Shown piece after piece: positions 48,242-59,401 of a stretch of DNA of 64,000 nt. Both the position numbers and the translations under genes were made by a program. Within the stretch, counting starts at the first letter, position 1. Each line of letters starts with the position of its first letter. The notes under the pieces were generated by a model. That model did not search any database. It was not told where the DNA came from and saw only the letters and a list, made by a program, of their open reading frames with translations. The stretch comes from Smittia aterrima (lineage: Eukaryota > Arthropoda > Insecta > Diptera > Chironomidae), in NCBI GenBank assembly GCA_033063855.1, contig CP093831.1, positions 21,638,001 through 21,702,000 on the forward strand, in the 5' to 3' direction.

Positions 48242-49474
48242 ATCTGATAAATTGAATTTGAACAAAACAAGAAGAAGCTGTAATCTCATGTTGTATATTT
48301 TTGGGGAATAAAATTATTTGAGGCCAATCCTGTTTAAATTTTCTTCTTCAGAAGTGAATACTGCCATTCTGCTGCTCTGATTGTTCTATAAAAAGCTTTC
48401 TGTCAAATTTAAAACGTATTACCATGACCCCACTCAACATCTGGCAAACACCTACAAAACAATTGCATTTTTTAAAGTCAATATTTTTATCCTTTTTAAT
48501 CGAAGATACAAGAAACAGACTTTTGACACAATAACTTTTCTCAAAAGCGTGTTATCTCAGATAAATATCTGTATATTCATGAACATTTCAGTTAAACATC
48601 GTGCTAGTAAGATCTTCAATAAAACGGAAATGCAAATCGTTTATAGAAACTGGTGGACTGGTGGAAACCTTGGGAAAGAGAGGCAGATGAAATCTTATCC
48701 AATAAAAATTAAAAGAATAAGTTTTGTCAATTTCAACGACTTGAAATATCGAACGCAAAATATAAATTTGACTAGATATTTGTTCAACAAAACCAACTTT
48801 GAAATATAAATTCGTACGCGAAATGTCTGTTTCTAATGAGTTTGATGAAAGCAGGCAAAAGGTTTCTTGTTTGTTTCTTCTGGTGTTCTTGATTGAAATT
48901 TAAGTTTGTTTTAATTTTGAATCGCAATTAGATCGCTCTGTTCCCATGTGATCACGCAGTTCATTGACTTACAAAAGTTAGATTTTTTGTGAGCCCCTAA
49001 TCTCAAGACATCGTTTTCAATGATACCTCACGCACAATGTCCAAGTGAAAATTACCGCCCAGTTTTGATTGTTTTCTGATGCTGATTGATGAGATTTCGA
49101 ATGTAAATCTTTTTTTAAACATTTCAATGTTCTACCAGTTCCTCGATGACAGGTCCAATTATCTTTCTCTCATTTAAGGAAGAAGTTTTTTCTTGCTTAA
49201 ACTTTTCATTTGCCGCTCAACGAGCATAATTCCTCATCTTAGACGAGTCGTCTATTAGCTAACATTTGAACAAATAAGAGTAATTTTTATTCAAAAATAT
49301 CAGACGAAGCAAACAAAAACTATTTTTCTTGCCATAATCGAACTTATTTGAAACAGATATTGAACATGTGACTTCATATTACTAAGTTGTTTTAGTTCAT
49401 TTAATAGTCAAATTTTTTGTTTGCTCTCGATATTTCGAGTAGATGACATCGTCAAACTTTATTTTTTTAGATTT
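48242..49474. other. Spacer after spartin fragment C, third copy of array intergenic DNA
   Basis: Aligns with 25,190-26,489 over its length, with small indels and without the MITE seen in unit B. No gene is seen. Confidence 0.55.
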
Positions 49475-50883
49475 TTATGGATTTTGCAGATTGAATATGA
49501 TTTGAGGGTAAAGAACTTCGTTTGTCTTCTTTCCCCAAGAGAAGTCCAAGTGATTGAAATTTCCTTCAATTTTGGTTGTATTACCAACGCAATTGTCACC
49601 AAGTGCAGAGCAGAGAACAATTATGTCATTTTCCTGAACAAACAAATCGTTTTCGCCGTAGAAAAGAAAAACAGGAACTTTCACTTTACTCAAATCGAAT
49701 TGCGTCACTTGCTGGCCCAAATATCTTCTTCTGTGTTGAAATTTGTTATCCACTAAATTCTGCGCCAAATGAACCAATTGAAGTGAAGAACCTCCTGTGA
49801 AATTTGACGAAACTGAATAAAATTATTCTTATATCAATGACAACTTTTACCTGCTGGCCAGTTCTCAAAAATTTCACCTAACCATGCCGAATTAATTTGA
49901 TCAGGATCCGAGCCAACAAAGAGGAACAAAACTTGCAGACAAATTTCTCCAGTTAAACCAGAAGCTTGGCAAAATGCACGAACCAAAGTTATTTCAAGAG
50001 AGTCGTGTCCCGCGAATTCGTAAGGATGATAAAGATGGGCGAATACTGGCGCAAGATATTTGATTGGAGATTTCATGTTGCTCATAAATACAAGCGGTGC
50101 TAGAAAATAAATGTTTTTGAATATATTACGAAAGATTAAAATACACTCACATAATGCCTGAACTCTTTTAACTTTTGTGCTATGATCTGGTTGCTCTGAA
50201 GCCATCGCAAGAAACGATGTCACTGCTTGACCATGTCCGATGTAATCAAGCGATTCTTGATTTGTGTTTGAAAGAATAAAATCAATCTGCGCCGGCAAAT
50301 CAATTAAACCTAAATATTTGAAGAAACATGAATTTTTCTTAGACTTTTACTTTTAATATTTATTTTACCCATTTCTTCCCAACTGAAATTCCAATATGTC
50401 GTATTTAAATCGTCATTGTATACTTTTGAGAACGTGTTGCCTCTAGGATTTCCAATCCAAACGTCGTAATCTAACAATTAAAGATTAACTATTGTCACTA
50501 TTGAAATAATTAAACTAACTAACCTCCACCAGCTAACATATAGGGCAAGCTTTCTTCCTTGAGAATGACCCAATCAACCGAAGAGCTATAAATTCCCGGC
50601 ATCAAGAATACAACTTTCTTTCCTTCAGCCGAACCTTTATAAATTCTACACAAACTCAAGATGTAGCCGTCAGACGTTGTCACGTGATGTACCTCGAGTT
50701 CATATCCAGTTGCGACTGCCATAGCGGCCTTTAAATATTTTTACTCAATTATTTTGTTTCTAAAATACTTCCTTTAGATTTTACCGTGATTTTTGCTGTC
50801 TCACTAGCCAGAGTATCTGGTTCTAGATGAATTTGTGCTGCTGAGTAGCTAACAGCCAACAAGGCGAAAAATATAATTCTCAT
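49475..50883 (-). CDS. LipE: secreted acid-lipase-like protein, predicted catalytically dead
   Basis: Six-exon copy of LipA/LipB, open throughout. Signal peptide MRIIFFALLAVSYSAAQ; exon 2 GYELEVHHVTTSDGYILS; elbow GHGQA with Gly for Ser; triad Asp in FYGEND and His in FNHLDFSWGKK. The cap-region segment ICLQVLFLFVGSDPDQIN shows a few changes from LipA. The final exon is closer to LipB than LipA (DLSKVKVPVFLFYGENDLFV), a sign of gene conversion or of the B-C branch order. It lies downstream of the damaged IR4. Confidence 0.83.
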
Positions 50884-50955
50884 TATTTGCTAGTTTCCTT
50901 AGATCTAGACTATGAAAGTAAACTTGAAAGTGTTCGCAATTATTAAAGATCTCCA

Positions 50956-50963
50956 CTTTTATA
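50956..50963 (-). promoter_or_regulatory. TATA box of LipE
   Basis: TATAAAAG on the minus strand about 75 bp before the LipE start codon, in the same sequence context as LipA. Confidence 0.75.
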
Positions 50964-51551
50964 GAACTTCGTGAGTGTTTTAATTTTCTTTGTACTAGAA
51001 TATGAAATAATTGTATCGCTTGGCGTAATCGCCGCACAAGTCTGATTATTTAATAAAACAGCTTCTCGAACAGTCGGCAAGCGTCGTTATCCAAAAAATT
51101 TGTTTCTTCGGTTATGAATAATGTTTTAGTTATCGAAAAATTGTACACTCTTTCTACGAGAACCACGAAGCTTTACGAGGCCGCAAACATTCCAACAATC
51201 TGTGAATATGTTGACAAGTTGATAACCAACTAACCAATGCAATTATACCACGAACAGTCGTGACTTCAGATAAAAGAATTAAGAAGGGAGCATCAACAAC
51301 ACATTTTTTTCACATAATTGCAAGGTTTAAATTTTTCCTTGCTCAACTTCAAATTTCCAAAAAGCTTAAAAGCAGTCACTCTGTTTTAAGAAATCTGATT
51401 TCTGTAATCATGTATCCCAAAACATTAATATCAAGCAAAATTACATCAAAAATGTTAATTTCTAAAACTAATTGAATAAGATTTTTGTTAAATATCAGTT
51501 CAGTTTACAATTTCTTTTGCAGTTTGAAATACTGAGCATCATGTGATACAT
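50964..51551. other. Spacer LipE-IR4 with LINE tail
   Basis: The LINE tail remnant lies at about 51288-51505. This copy also shows the uninterrupted TTCAGTTTACAATTTCTTTT site that is occupied by the 3.36-kb element at IR3. Confidence 0.55.
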
Positions 51552-53636
51552 TTAAACATTTTTCTGCAATTCTTCTTCGATATTTACAACTATCATGACT
51601 TATTCTGCAGATCTGCTAATTGTCTTCAACTGTTTGAACTTTGAATTCTGATGTCTCGAAGTATAGAAAGCTTCAAGAATGTATTTTGTGACGAGATAGT
51701 CCTTTAATGTTACCAACCACTCGAAGATGAACGCAATGACGGCCAGCAGCAAACTTGAAGTCCAAATGACAAATCCTGGTTCAAGCATTTTCATAGTTAA
51801 TTTTTTTGTCTCATTGATTGTTCTAAAACGTTTTAGAACTGGTGATGGCCATTGCATTCCTGATAATTCACGAACGTTTTTGTTCCATGATGGACTTTCA
51901 AAAATTTGCTGCAGTTTTTGATCGTAAATCTGGCAAAAAGAATGATGACGTGGAAACTTTAGTCCACAAACAGAGCCCTCCAAATCTTCTGTCTTTAAAG
52001 TTTTGAGAATTTCTTTTTGTTCGTCTATGTCGTAGCTATTAAACTCAATTGGACTTATTTGATAGGCATTCCTTTCAAGACGTGAAGGTGAATCCTCGCC
52101 AGAAAAAACTTTTCCTCTGTGAATAAATGAAATACATCTGAATTCTGAAGACACAATGAAAAGTTTTCATTGAAAACTAAGCAAGGAGCTCTCACCTTCT
52201 CGAAATTTCTGATTCCGGATAAATTTTTGTGTAATTTTCCTGCAAAATAAAATTGTATCCTAGCTCGATCATCTCCTCAATCGTGTCTACTGTTGGTTTC
52301 TTAACTTCTTTCTGCATGAACTCGTACATCTTTCCTTGCCACGCTGTCCGAATAATCAAGCAATAAAGAATAAACGTCATCATGAGGAATCTGGCAAAGT
52401 TTCTCCCTGGCACAACATTTTGAGCGATTCCGAAGAAAATTCGACCTACGTTCAGCGATGGCGTTGTGACGTCCGATCCGATGACGAAGCCTCTTGTTGA
52501 TCTGTTTACGCAACAATACAAAATGAGAATTGTCGTGAATGCAACAACGAAAAAAAGTGCGATCAATGACCAAGTGAAGTGGTCAAAAGGCATCAGCAAC
52601 TTCTCGTATTCAGAATAATAAACTTTGGGATCGAACGTATACAAACGCGAAGTCGAATAATCGATTGAGCCAATTATGAAATTGATATCAAATCTGAGTA
52701 AAACAAAACTAATTTTTATGAATGAACAAAACTTTTTTTAAGTGTAACTCACGAATTGTTTTCTCTAATGAAACGATATCTGTCAATATCATTGAAACAT
52801 CCTTTCGTGAGTAGAACATCTAAACTGGCTCCTTCAGGTCTTTTAACCAAAGTAGCGTTTATGCCAATGTCCATTTTGATCTGAACCAAGACATCAACCA
52901 TTGTTTGTAACGTTGGATCGGCTATTGCTCCCGCATAGAAGACAGCGCATCCATGAAGGTTTGCCATCTTTTTCATCGAGAATTTATCACATTCCCACAT
53001 TTCCGTGATTTTATCAAATTTGTTGACTTCAATCAACGTCAGCTCGCCACATTTTCCAGGAGAGAACCATAGGAAAGTCATAATTTTGATGTAACTTTCT
53101 TCTTCAACGAGAAAGTATTCGTATTGAATTATGTCCAAGAGATACGAATTAAGGTCAGCTTCTGCACTCCAATCATGATCTTCCTCGATTATTTTGTTGT
53201 TCTTTGCTCTTTCTGCGACATCGGCTTTAAGAGATTCAATTTCTTTGATGGTAACGTTTTGGCAAAACACGAAGAGTTGTAGCGGTTTCAAATATTCGTT
53301 GTTCAGAACTAATTTCTAAGTGAAATTCTTGACGAATTCGAAATTGTTGAAGGTTATGAGCGCTGAAGAGTCGAGAAAGACTTTGTCTTGGTCCAGTTGT
53401 AAGTTCTTCAATTGAAATGGCATCGCGTTCTCGTTTAAACTCTTCAGGATCGATGACGTAATCGTGTCCGAGTCTACGCCATAATTGTTGATGAACATTC
53501 GCGTTTCCAATTGAAACAAGTGACGAGTTATGCTCACAAATGCCTTCGACCAGGTTTGCTCCAAAGAATTCTCACTTAACAAAATTCCTTCGCACAAAAC
53601 TCTCAAGAGCAACGAAAGCAAAAAGTAAATTTTCAT
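51552..53636 (-). pseudogene. IR4: ionotropic receptor with two nonsense codons
   Basis: Same three exons as IR1, all splice sites kept. Two point nonsense changes are seen. Codon 107 is TAG in the stretch FVKNFT-stop-KLVLNN, where IR1-IR3 have CAG. A TAA replaces the CAA codon of SAEQVMIV near the C-terminus (51,600-51,602), cutting the last ~15 residues; the ancestral stop is at 51,552. No frameshift is present and the frame resumes right after the TAG. M1, M2 and M3 are conserved, with more amino-acid changes in exon 2 than in other copies (WQGKMYEFMQKEVKKPT). Either a pseudogene or a receptor relying on stop readthrough. Confidence 0.75.
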
Positions 53637-54325
53637 TTTCTTTCCAAGTTTTTTTTTATTTTTAACTTAATAACTCGAAGAAATCCACTCAACTGAAGGA
53701 AGTAAATGATTGTTGTCATATTCATTCGATAAAAATGTTCTGGACATGTTTCGATATGTTCATTTTCGATGATTTACATTATCTTCATAAGAAAATTTAA
53801 TGTTACACTGTTCGTGATAGATCTCCGATAAAAGGAAAACAAAAGTTTCATTGTCTTCTTCGAAAGAAGTTCTTCCTATCAAAAGACTGTGACTCCGATT
53901 AAAAGGACGAACAACTTGTTTCGGTTTATGTGAACGCGAATAAGATGTTTGAGTCTCTTTGATAGTTGTGTTTATTCTATTTCAGGTTTCTCTTTTATGA
54001 TAACTTGACTTATGATAAGATTCTAAGTCTGCACTTGAGCGATCTTGAAAGGCTCAAGTTTAGTTCTTTTAGATGTTGCTTGGTTGAATGTAAGATTTTC
54101 TTTTAGTTCAGGGATTGGTTTTCGAATGGTTTTGAATGGTTTTGCGTTAAACGTTAATTCTTGATTAACACAACTTTTTATTAATAAAACAACATAAATT
54201 TAGTATAACACTAATAGAGAATTAGTAAGAATGATCAAACAGTATCTAATAAAAAGCCAAATAATTTGTTTGCGCTCGATACTTCGAGTAGATGTCATTT
54301 TCAAACTTTATTCTTTGACTTTTCT
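53637..54325. other. IR4 upstream flank and LipF 3' flank
   Basis: Shared with IR2's flank up to ACAACATAAATTTAGT (about 54,190), interrupted by roughly 250 bp of unrelated sequence at about 53,925-54,175. No gene is seen. Confidence 0.5.
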
Positions 54326-55733
54326 TTATAACATATTATCCATGAGTTGACGGTAAAGATATACATCTGCCTTCTTTCCCCAAGGGAAGGCCATGTGACT
54401 GAAGTTATTTCCAATTTCTACAACCTCTTGGCATTTCTTATTGCTAAGTTTGCTGAGGAGAGTTTTCGAGTCTTCTACTGTACTTATCGGATCGTTTTTT
54501 CCGGCATAAATGCAGATGAGAGCTGTCACTTTAGACAAATCGAATTCTCTCACTTTCTCACAGGGTTTTTGTTGGTAATATTGAAACTTATTTGAATGAC
54601 TGTGGATAAGCTGCGCGAAATGAGTGTAGGTTTGCGATGAGGTTCCTAATTTAAAAAAATTAAAATAAATAAATATAAAGTTTTGAAAAACAACTTCTAC
54701 CTGCTGGCCAATATTTAAGAATCTCATTCAACCAATCATGATCAATTTGATCAGGATCAGCGCCTGCGAAGAAGAAGAACACTTGCAAACAAGTTTCAGC
54801 ATCTATGTCGTTTCTTTTGCAATATGCTCGTAGAGCAGTAGTTGCATTTGAGCCGTGTTCCGCAAACTCGTATGATTGATACGGATAAATAAAGAGATAT
54901 GCCAAATATTTTAATGGAGACCTCATGTGAGCAAAAAACACAAGTGGGGCTGGAAAACAAATCATTTAAAGAATATTACAATGATTTGGACGGAAAACTT
55001 ACACATTAATTGCGCGTTTATTATTTTGTCGTTATATTCTGGAAGCTCCGCAAGCATTACCATAAACGCTGTGACTCCTTGACCCTGACCGATGAAGTAA
55101 AGATTTACTTGTAAAGTTATTTTAAGGATATAGTCAATCACGTATGGCAAATCAATTACTCCTAAATATTTAAATATTTATAAAATTTTCTCAAACTTTC
55201 ATTCTTAGTATTTACCCATTTCGTACCAACCAAAATCCCAATATTTGTAACTTTCTGAATTGTAATACTTGTTAAATTTTGAGAACAAATTGCCTCTCGG
55301 GTTTAGAATCCAAACGTCATAACCTGATAATTAACAATTAACACTTTTCTCTTTTGAATTAAATTGAGCTTACCCGCAAACGCTAGCATATAAACTAAAC
55401 TTTTTTCCTTGAGAATAACCCAATCCACTGAAGAACCTTGAACACCGGGATGCAGTATTACAACTTTTTTGTCTTCAACTGGTGGTGGCGTAGTGCCTTT
55501 ATAAATTCTACACACACTCAACTTACTGCCGTCGCCCGTTGTCACGTAATGTATTTCGAGTTTATATCCGGTTGCGACTGCCATCGCTTCCTTTAGGTAA
55601 AATTTACTATGTTTATTCGTTTTCTAAAACCTCTTGTTTTGATTCGCTTTACCCTTAGTTTGTGTTTGTCGTCGTAACTAGGTTCGTATGCCATGGCGAC
55701 TACAGCCAACAAGGCGAAAATTAAAATTCTCAT
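54326..55733 (-). CDS. LipF: lipase-like protein of second subfamily, predicted dead
   Basis: Signal peptide MRILIFALLAVVAMAYE, then the lipase fold with IHYVTTGDGSKLS, VWILNPRGN and a last exon starting GTSSQTYTHFAQL. The elbow is FIGQGQGVTAF: Gly for Ser. The triad Asp position stays in YAGKND, but the His segment reads FSHMAFPWGKKA, so the Asp that normally follows His is Ala. Six exons with consistent phases; the frame is open. It belongs with LipC and LipG and stands where LipC stands relative to IR2. Confidence 0.75.
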
Positions 55734-55811
55734 TATTGCGAAGGCACTTTATTCATTCAGATCACTGAGAAAGTAAATTTGAAAGTGCTGATAATTTTCA
55801 AAGTGCCTCCG

Positions 55812-55819
55812 CTTTTATA
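55812..55819 (-). promoter_or_regulatory. TATA box of LipF
   Basis: TATAAAAG on the minus strand about 80 bp before the LipF ATG. The matching place before LipG (near 59,470) reads CAATAAAAG, a degenerate form. Confidence 0.7.
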
Positions 55820-56773
55820 GAACTTAATGAGTGTCTAACTATCACTGTATTGAAAGAAATGTCATGGTCTGGAACTCATTTTGTCCTTTTCACAAGACTT
55901 TAGCAGAGCAATCGATGATAAAATGAACTCCACGTGGACATATTTTCCCTTCAGGTTTTCTGTTTTCCAAGAAAGCCTTTCTGATTTACAGTTAACATTC
56001 AACGGTTTTACGAAATTTTAGTTAACTAATATATTTGTTGTAGCTTAATAAAATGAACTTAATACGTGGAGTTTCGTTGAACTTTCAGAATAAAAAGTGC
56101 TTACTGGTATTTCCAATTTAAAACGTACGGCGGTCATTAATCCTTGTAGACATATCGCAAATGACGTGAATGCAAATGCGCATTTTAAAGTCAATATCTG
56201 TCTCGTTATTGTTTAAAGAAACCAGACTTTTCAAATATCTGTTACGAGTTCATAAAAAAACAACAATTTTCTCAGAAGACTTCATTTCGATTGAAAGATA
56301 AAGAAATCGATTTTAAAATCTTTCGAATGCCGGATTGCCGTATACAGAATAATACTCTTCCTTCCTTCGTCATAAATGTTGAAATGATATCGAATCTAAT
56401 TTAAAAATAGAAATTTAAAATGGTGGAAAGAATGTGGTCGCCAAAAAATCAATGAAGCAACAAATTGATAAAAATTATTTAAGAAAAACAAATTGTTCCT
56501 TGATAAATTAGTCAGGATCTCTAAATTCTGTCAGGAAAAACAAATGAACATTATTACGTACAATTAAAAAATATTAATTTTGGCCGCATGTCACATGCGG
56601 CATGTGAAGAAGTAGAGCTTTTGAAAGTCTCGAATGAATTTACAATGCGCTCTGGATGAAATGAGTATTTTCAGAGCTTAAGAGTAAATGTGAAATTGTT
56701 ATGAAAGTTGCCTAAAACTTTGCGACAAAATATTCTCATTGAGCTTTGAAGAAACAATATTCTTTTGAATTTT
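55820..56773. other. Spacer LipF-LipG, left part
   Basis: Homologous to 39,769-40,930. AT-rich; no gene is seen. Confidence 0.5.
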
Positions 56774-56787
56774 AATTGAACTCGAAT

Positions 56788-57656
56788 GGTCCCTCTTGAT
56801 TTAGAAAAGGCATTCGATTCAGTCTGGTTCGATGGTCTCCTCCACAAGCTCTTGAAAAACAATTATCCAATTGAAATAGTCAAGGTCAAGATAATTGCTT
56901 CCTATCTGACCGATAGAACAGCGTTTTTCGTCACTCTAATCATTCCAACTCCTCACCATTCCGAACTGGCTTTATATGCAGATGACACCGCTCTGCTCTG
57001 TGAAGTTCCTTGGAAAAACTCAGTCTCTCTAACTAAACATATGACTCGAGCACTCGCGACAGTTTCTGACTTTTTCGAAAGCTAAAAAATTCGTCTTGAT
57101 GCCAGTAAAACTGAGTTCATGGTCTTCACTAAATCAACCAAAATGACTCGTAAACTAAACGCGGCCCCACCGTCGATCAATGGTCAAACCTTTGCGAGGA
57201 AGAAACATGTCACATATCTCGGTTATACTCTTGATGAGAAACTCCTCCACAAAGATCACGTTGAAAGTGCAATTAGAAAAGCCAGCAACATGGTTAGAAT
57301 TCTTTACCCAATCTTGAAAAGAAATAACTCGACTCCAGTGAAAACAAAAGTCCAGGTCTCCAGAGCTGTCATTAGACCAATTCTCACTTACGCCTGTCAC
57401 ATCTACACGAACTGCGCCAAAACTCACTTCAACAAACTTCAAATTCAACAAAACAAAAGGTTTAAGTTTTTCCTCGCTTATTTCAAAAATTACTAAAAAA
57501 CTTAAAAACCACACATTCTTCTTAAAAATCAAATATTACATAAAAAAAAGCTTTAGAGCCGCTCAGGCTAACAGCTGAACTCACGTCAAACTAATTACAC
57601 CAAAAAATGTTAAATTTTAAGAATCAAATAACAAAATTATTGTTAAATTAAAATTA
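56788..57656 (+). mobile_element. 5'-truncated LINE (Jockey/RTE-like reverse transcriptase), defective
   Basis: 869 bp bounded by 14-bp target duplications AATTGAACTCGAAT (56774-56787 and 57657-57670); the homologous spacer at about 40,900 is the empty site. Reverse-transcriptase blocks are visible: LDLEKAFDSVWFDGLLHKL, then LALYADDTALL (catalytic YADD), the thumb LDASKTEFMVF and LGYTLDEKLLHKDHV. The segment between SYLTDRTAFFV and the YADD block is shortened by roughly 30 residues compared with intact elements, and there is a stop at about 57,083. It cannot be active. The 3' UTR matches the IR 3' flanks. Confidence 0.88.
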
Positions 57657-57670
57657 AATTGAACTCGAAT

Positions 57671-57993
57671 TTGATTTTTTTTGTATAAAATCTACATCTT
57701 AAAGAAATAAAGAACAAACTATATTACATACAGTTCATAGACAAAAATTTTAATATGTTCCAATCTCGTATAAAAAGTCCCAAAAACTTGTCATGACATC
57801 TAGCTTTGTTTTATCTCAAAGTTAACAAAGAAATGTGGCAGAATTTCTTGAGACTGCTTCAAACGATCTCGTTTAAGCCAGATATTGCATGTGCGGCGTA
57901 AAGTTGTTCTGATATAATAAAAAGACAAGTTAATTGTTTGCGCTCGATATTTTGAGTAGATGTCATTTTCAAACTTTATTCTTTTACATTTCT
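57671..57993. other. Spacer between LINE and LipG
   Basis: 323 bp continuing the LipC-LipD type spacer. No gene is seen. Confidence 0.5.
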
Positions 57994-59401
57994 TTATATC
58001 ATATTAGCTATGACTTGAGGGTAAAGATATTCATTTGCGTTCTGTCCCCATATGAAGTCCGGGTGATTGAAGTTATTTCCAATTACTACAACCTCTGGGC
58101 ATTTCTTATTGCTGAGTTTGCTGAGGAGAGTTTTCGAGTCTTCTACTGTACTTATCGGATCGTTTGTTGCGGCATAAACGCAGAAAGGAGTTGTCACTTG
58201 AGTCAAATCGAATTCTTTCACTTTCTGGCCGTAATATGTTTGGTAGTATTGAAACTTTTCATTTACAACGAGCTGCGATAAATGAGTGTAAACTTGCGAT
58301 GAGGTTCCTAAAGAATTTAAAAAATTAAATAATAAGTAAATATAGAGTTTTGAAAAACAACTTTTACCTGATGGCCAAATATCAAGAATCTTATTGAACT
58401 GATCAGAATTAATTTGACGGCGATCCGAGCCCGCGAAGAAGAAGAATACTTGTAAACAAAATTCTGCATTTCCATCGTTGGCTTTGCAAAATGCTCGTAG
58501 AGCATTAATTTTAGGTGAGTCGTGGCCCGCAAATTCGTATGATTTATACGACGAATAAGCAAAGAGATAAGCCAAATATTTTAATGGAGACCTCATGTGA
58601 GCCGTAAACACAATTGGGGCTGGAAAATAAATCATTTAAAGAGTGTGGCAATAACTTGGACGGAAAACTTACACAATGCTTGCGCATTTATGATTTTGTC
58701 TTTATATTCTGGAAGCTCCGTAGCCATTACCAAAAACACTGTCACTCCTTGGCCTTGTCCGATGTAATAAATTTGTTCATGTTCAGTTTCTTCAAGAATA
58801 TAGTCAATCAGGGATGGCAAATCAATTATTCCTAAATATTTAAATATTTATAAAGTTTCTTCAACTTGTACTCTAAAAATTTACCCATTTCGTAAAAACT
58901 GTAATCCCAATATTTGTAATCATATGGAGTGTAATACAGGTGAAATTTTGAGAACACATTGCCTCTCGGGTTTGGAATCCAAACGGCATAACCTAATTAT
59001 TCACAATTAACAATTTCCACTTTTGAATTAAATTGAACTTACCCTCATCCGCTAGCATGTAAACTAAACTTTTTTCCTTGAGAAAAACGAAATCAACTGA
59101 AGAACTTTGAACACCGGGATGCACCATTACATCTTTTTTGATTTCAACTGGTATGAGATCGTCTTTATAAATTTTACACATACTCAAGATACTGCCGTCG
59201 CCCGTTAACACGTAATGTATCTCAAGAGCATATCCGGGTGCAATTGCCATCGCATCCTTTAGATAAAATTTACTTTTATTTTATTCTTTTTAAAACAACC
59301 TTCGTTTTGCTTCACTTTACCTCAAGTTCTTCTTCATCATCGTAATCAGGTGTGTATGCCAAGGCGACTACAGCCAACAAGGCGAAAATTAAAATTCTCA
59401 T
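57994..59401 (-). CDS. LipG: lipase-like protein of second subfamily, predicted dead
   Basis: Signal peptide MRILIFALLAVVALAY and an acidic linker (DYDDEEELE), then the lipase fold: IHYVLTGDGSILSM, a middle exon with VWIPNPRGN, and GTSSQVYTHLSQL. The elbow is YIGQGQGVTVF with Gly for Ser. The C-terminal blocks are YAATNDPIS and FNHPDFIWGQNA (His kept). The oxyanion region reads VHPGVQ. Six exons, open. This is the last array member; upstream lie a weak TATA-like box, a MITE and the ML-like gene. Confidence 0.75.

Noticed and set aside
57119..57496. The 125-codon frame in the LINE as a host gene
   Set aside because: It is the RT thumb/connection region of the truncated LINE inside the target-site duplications.
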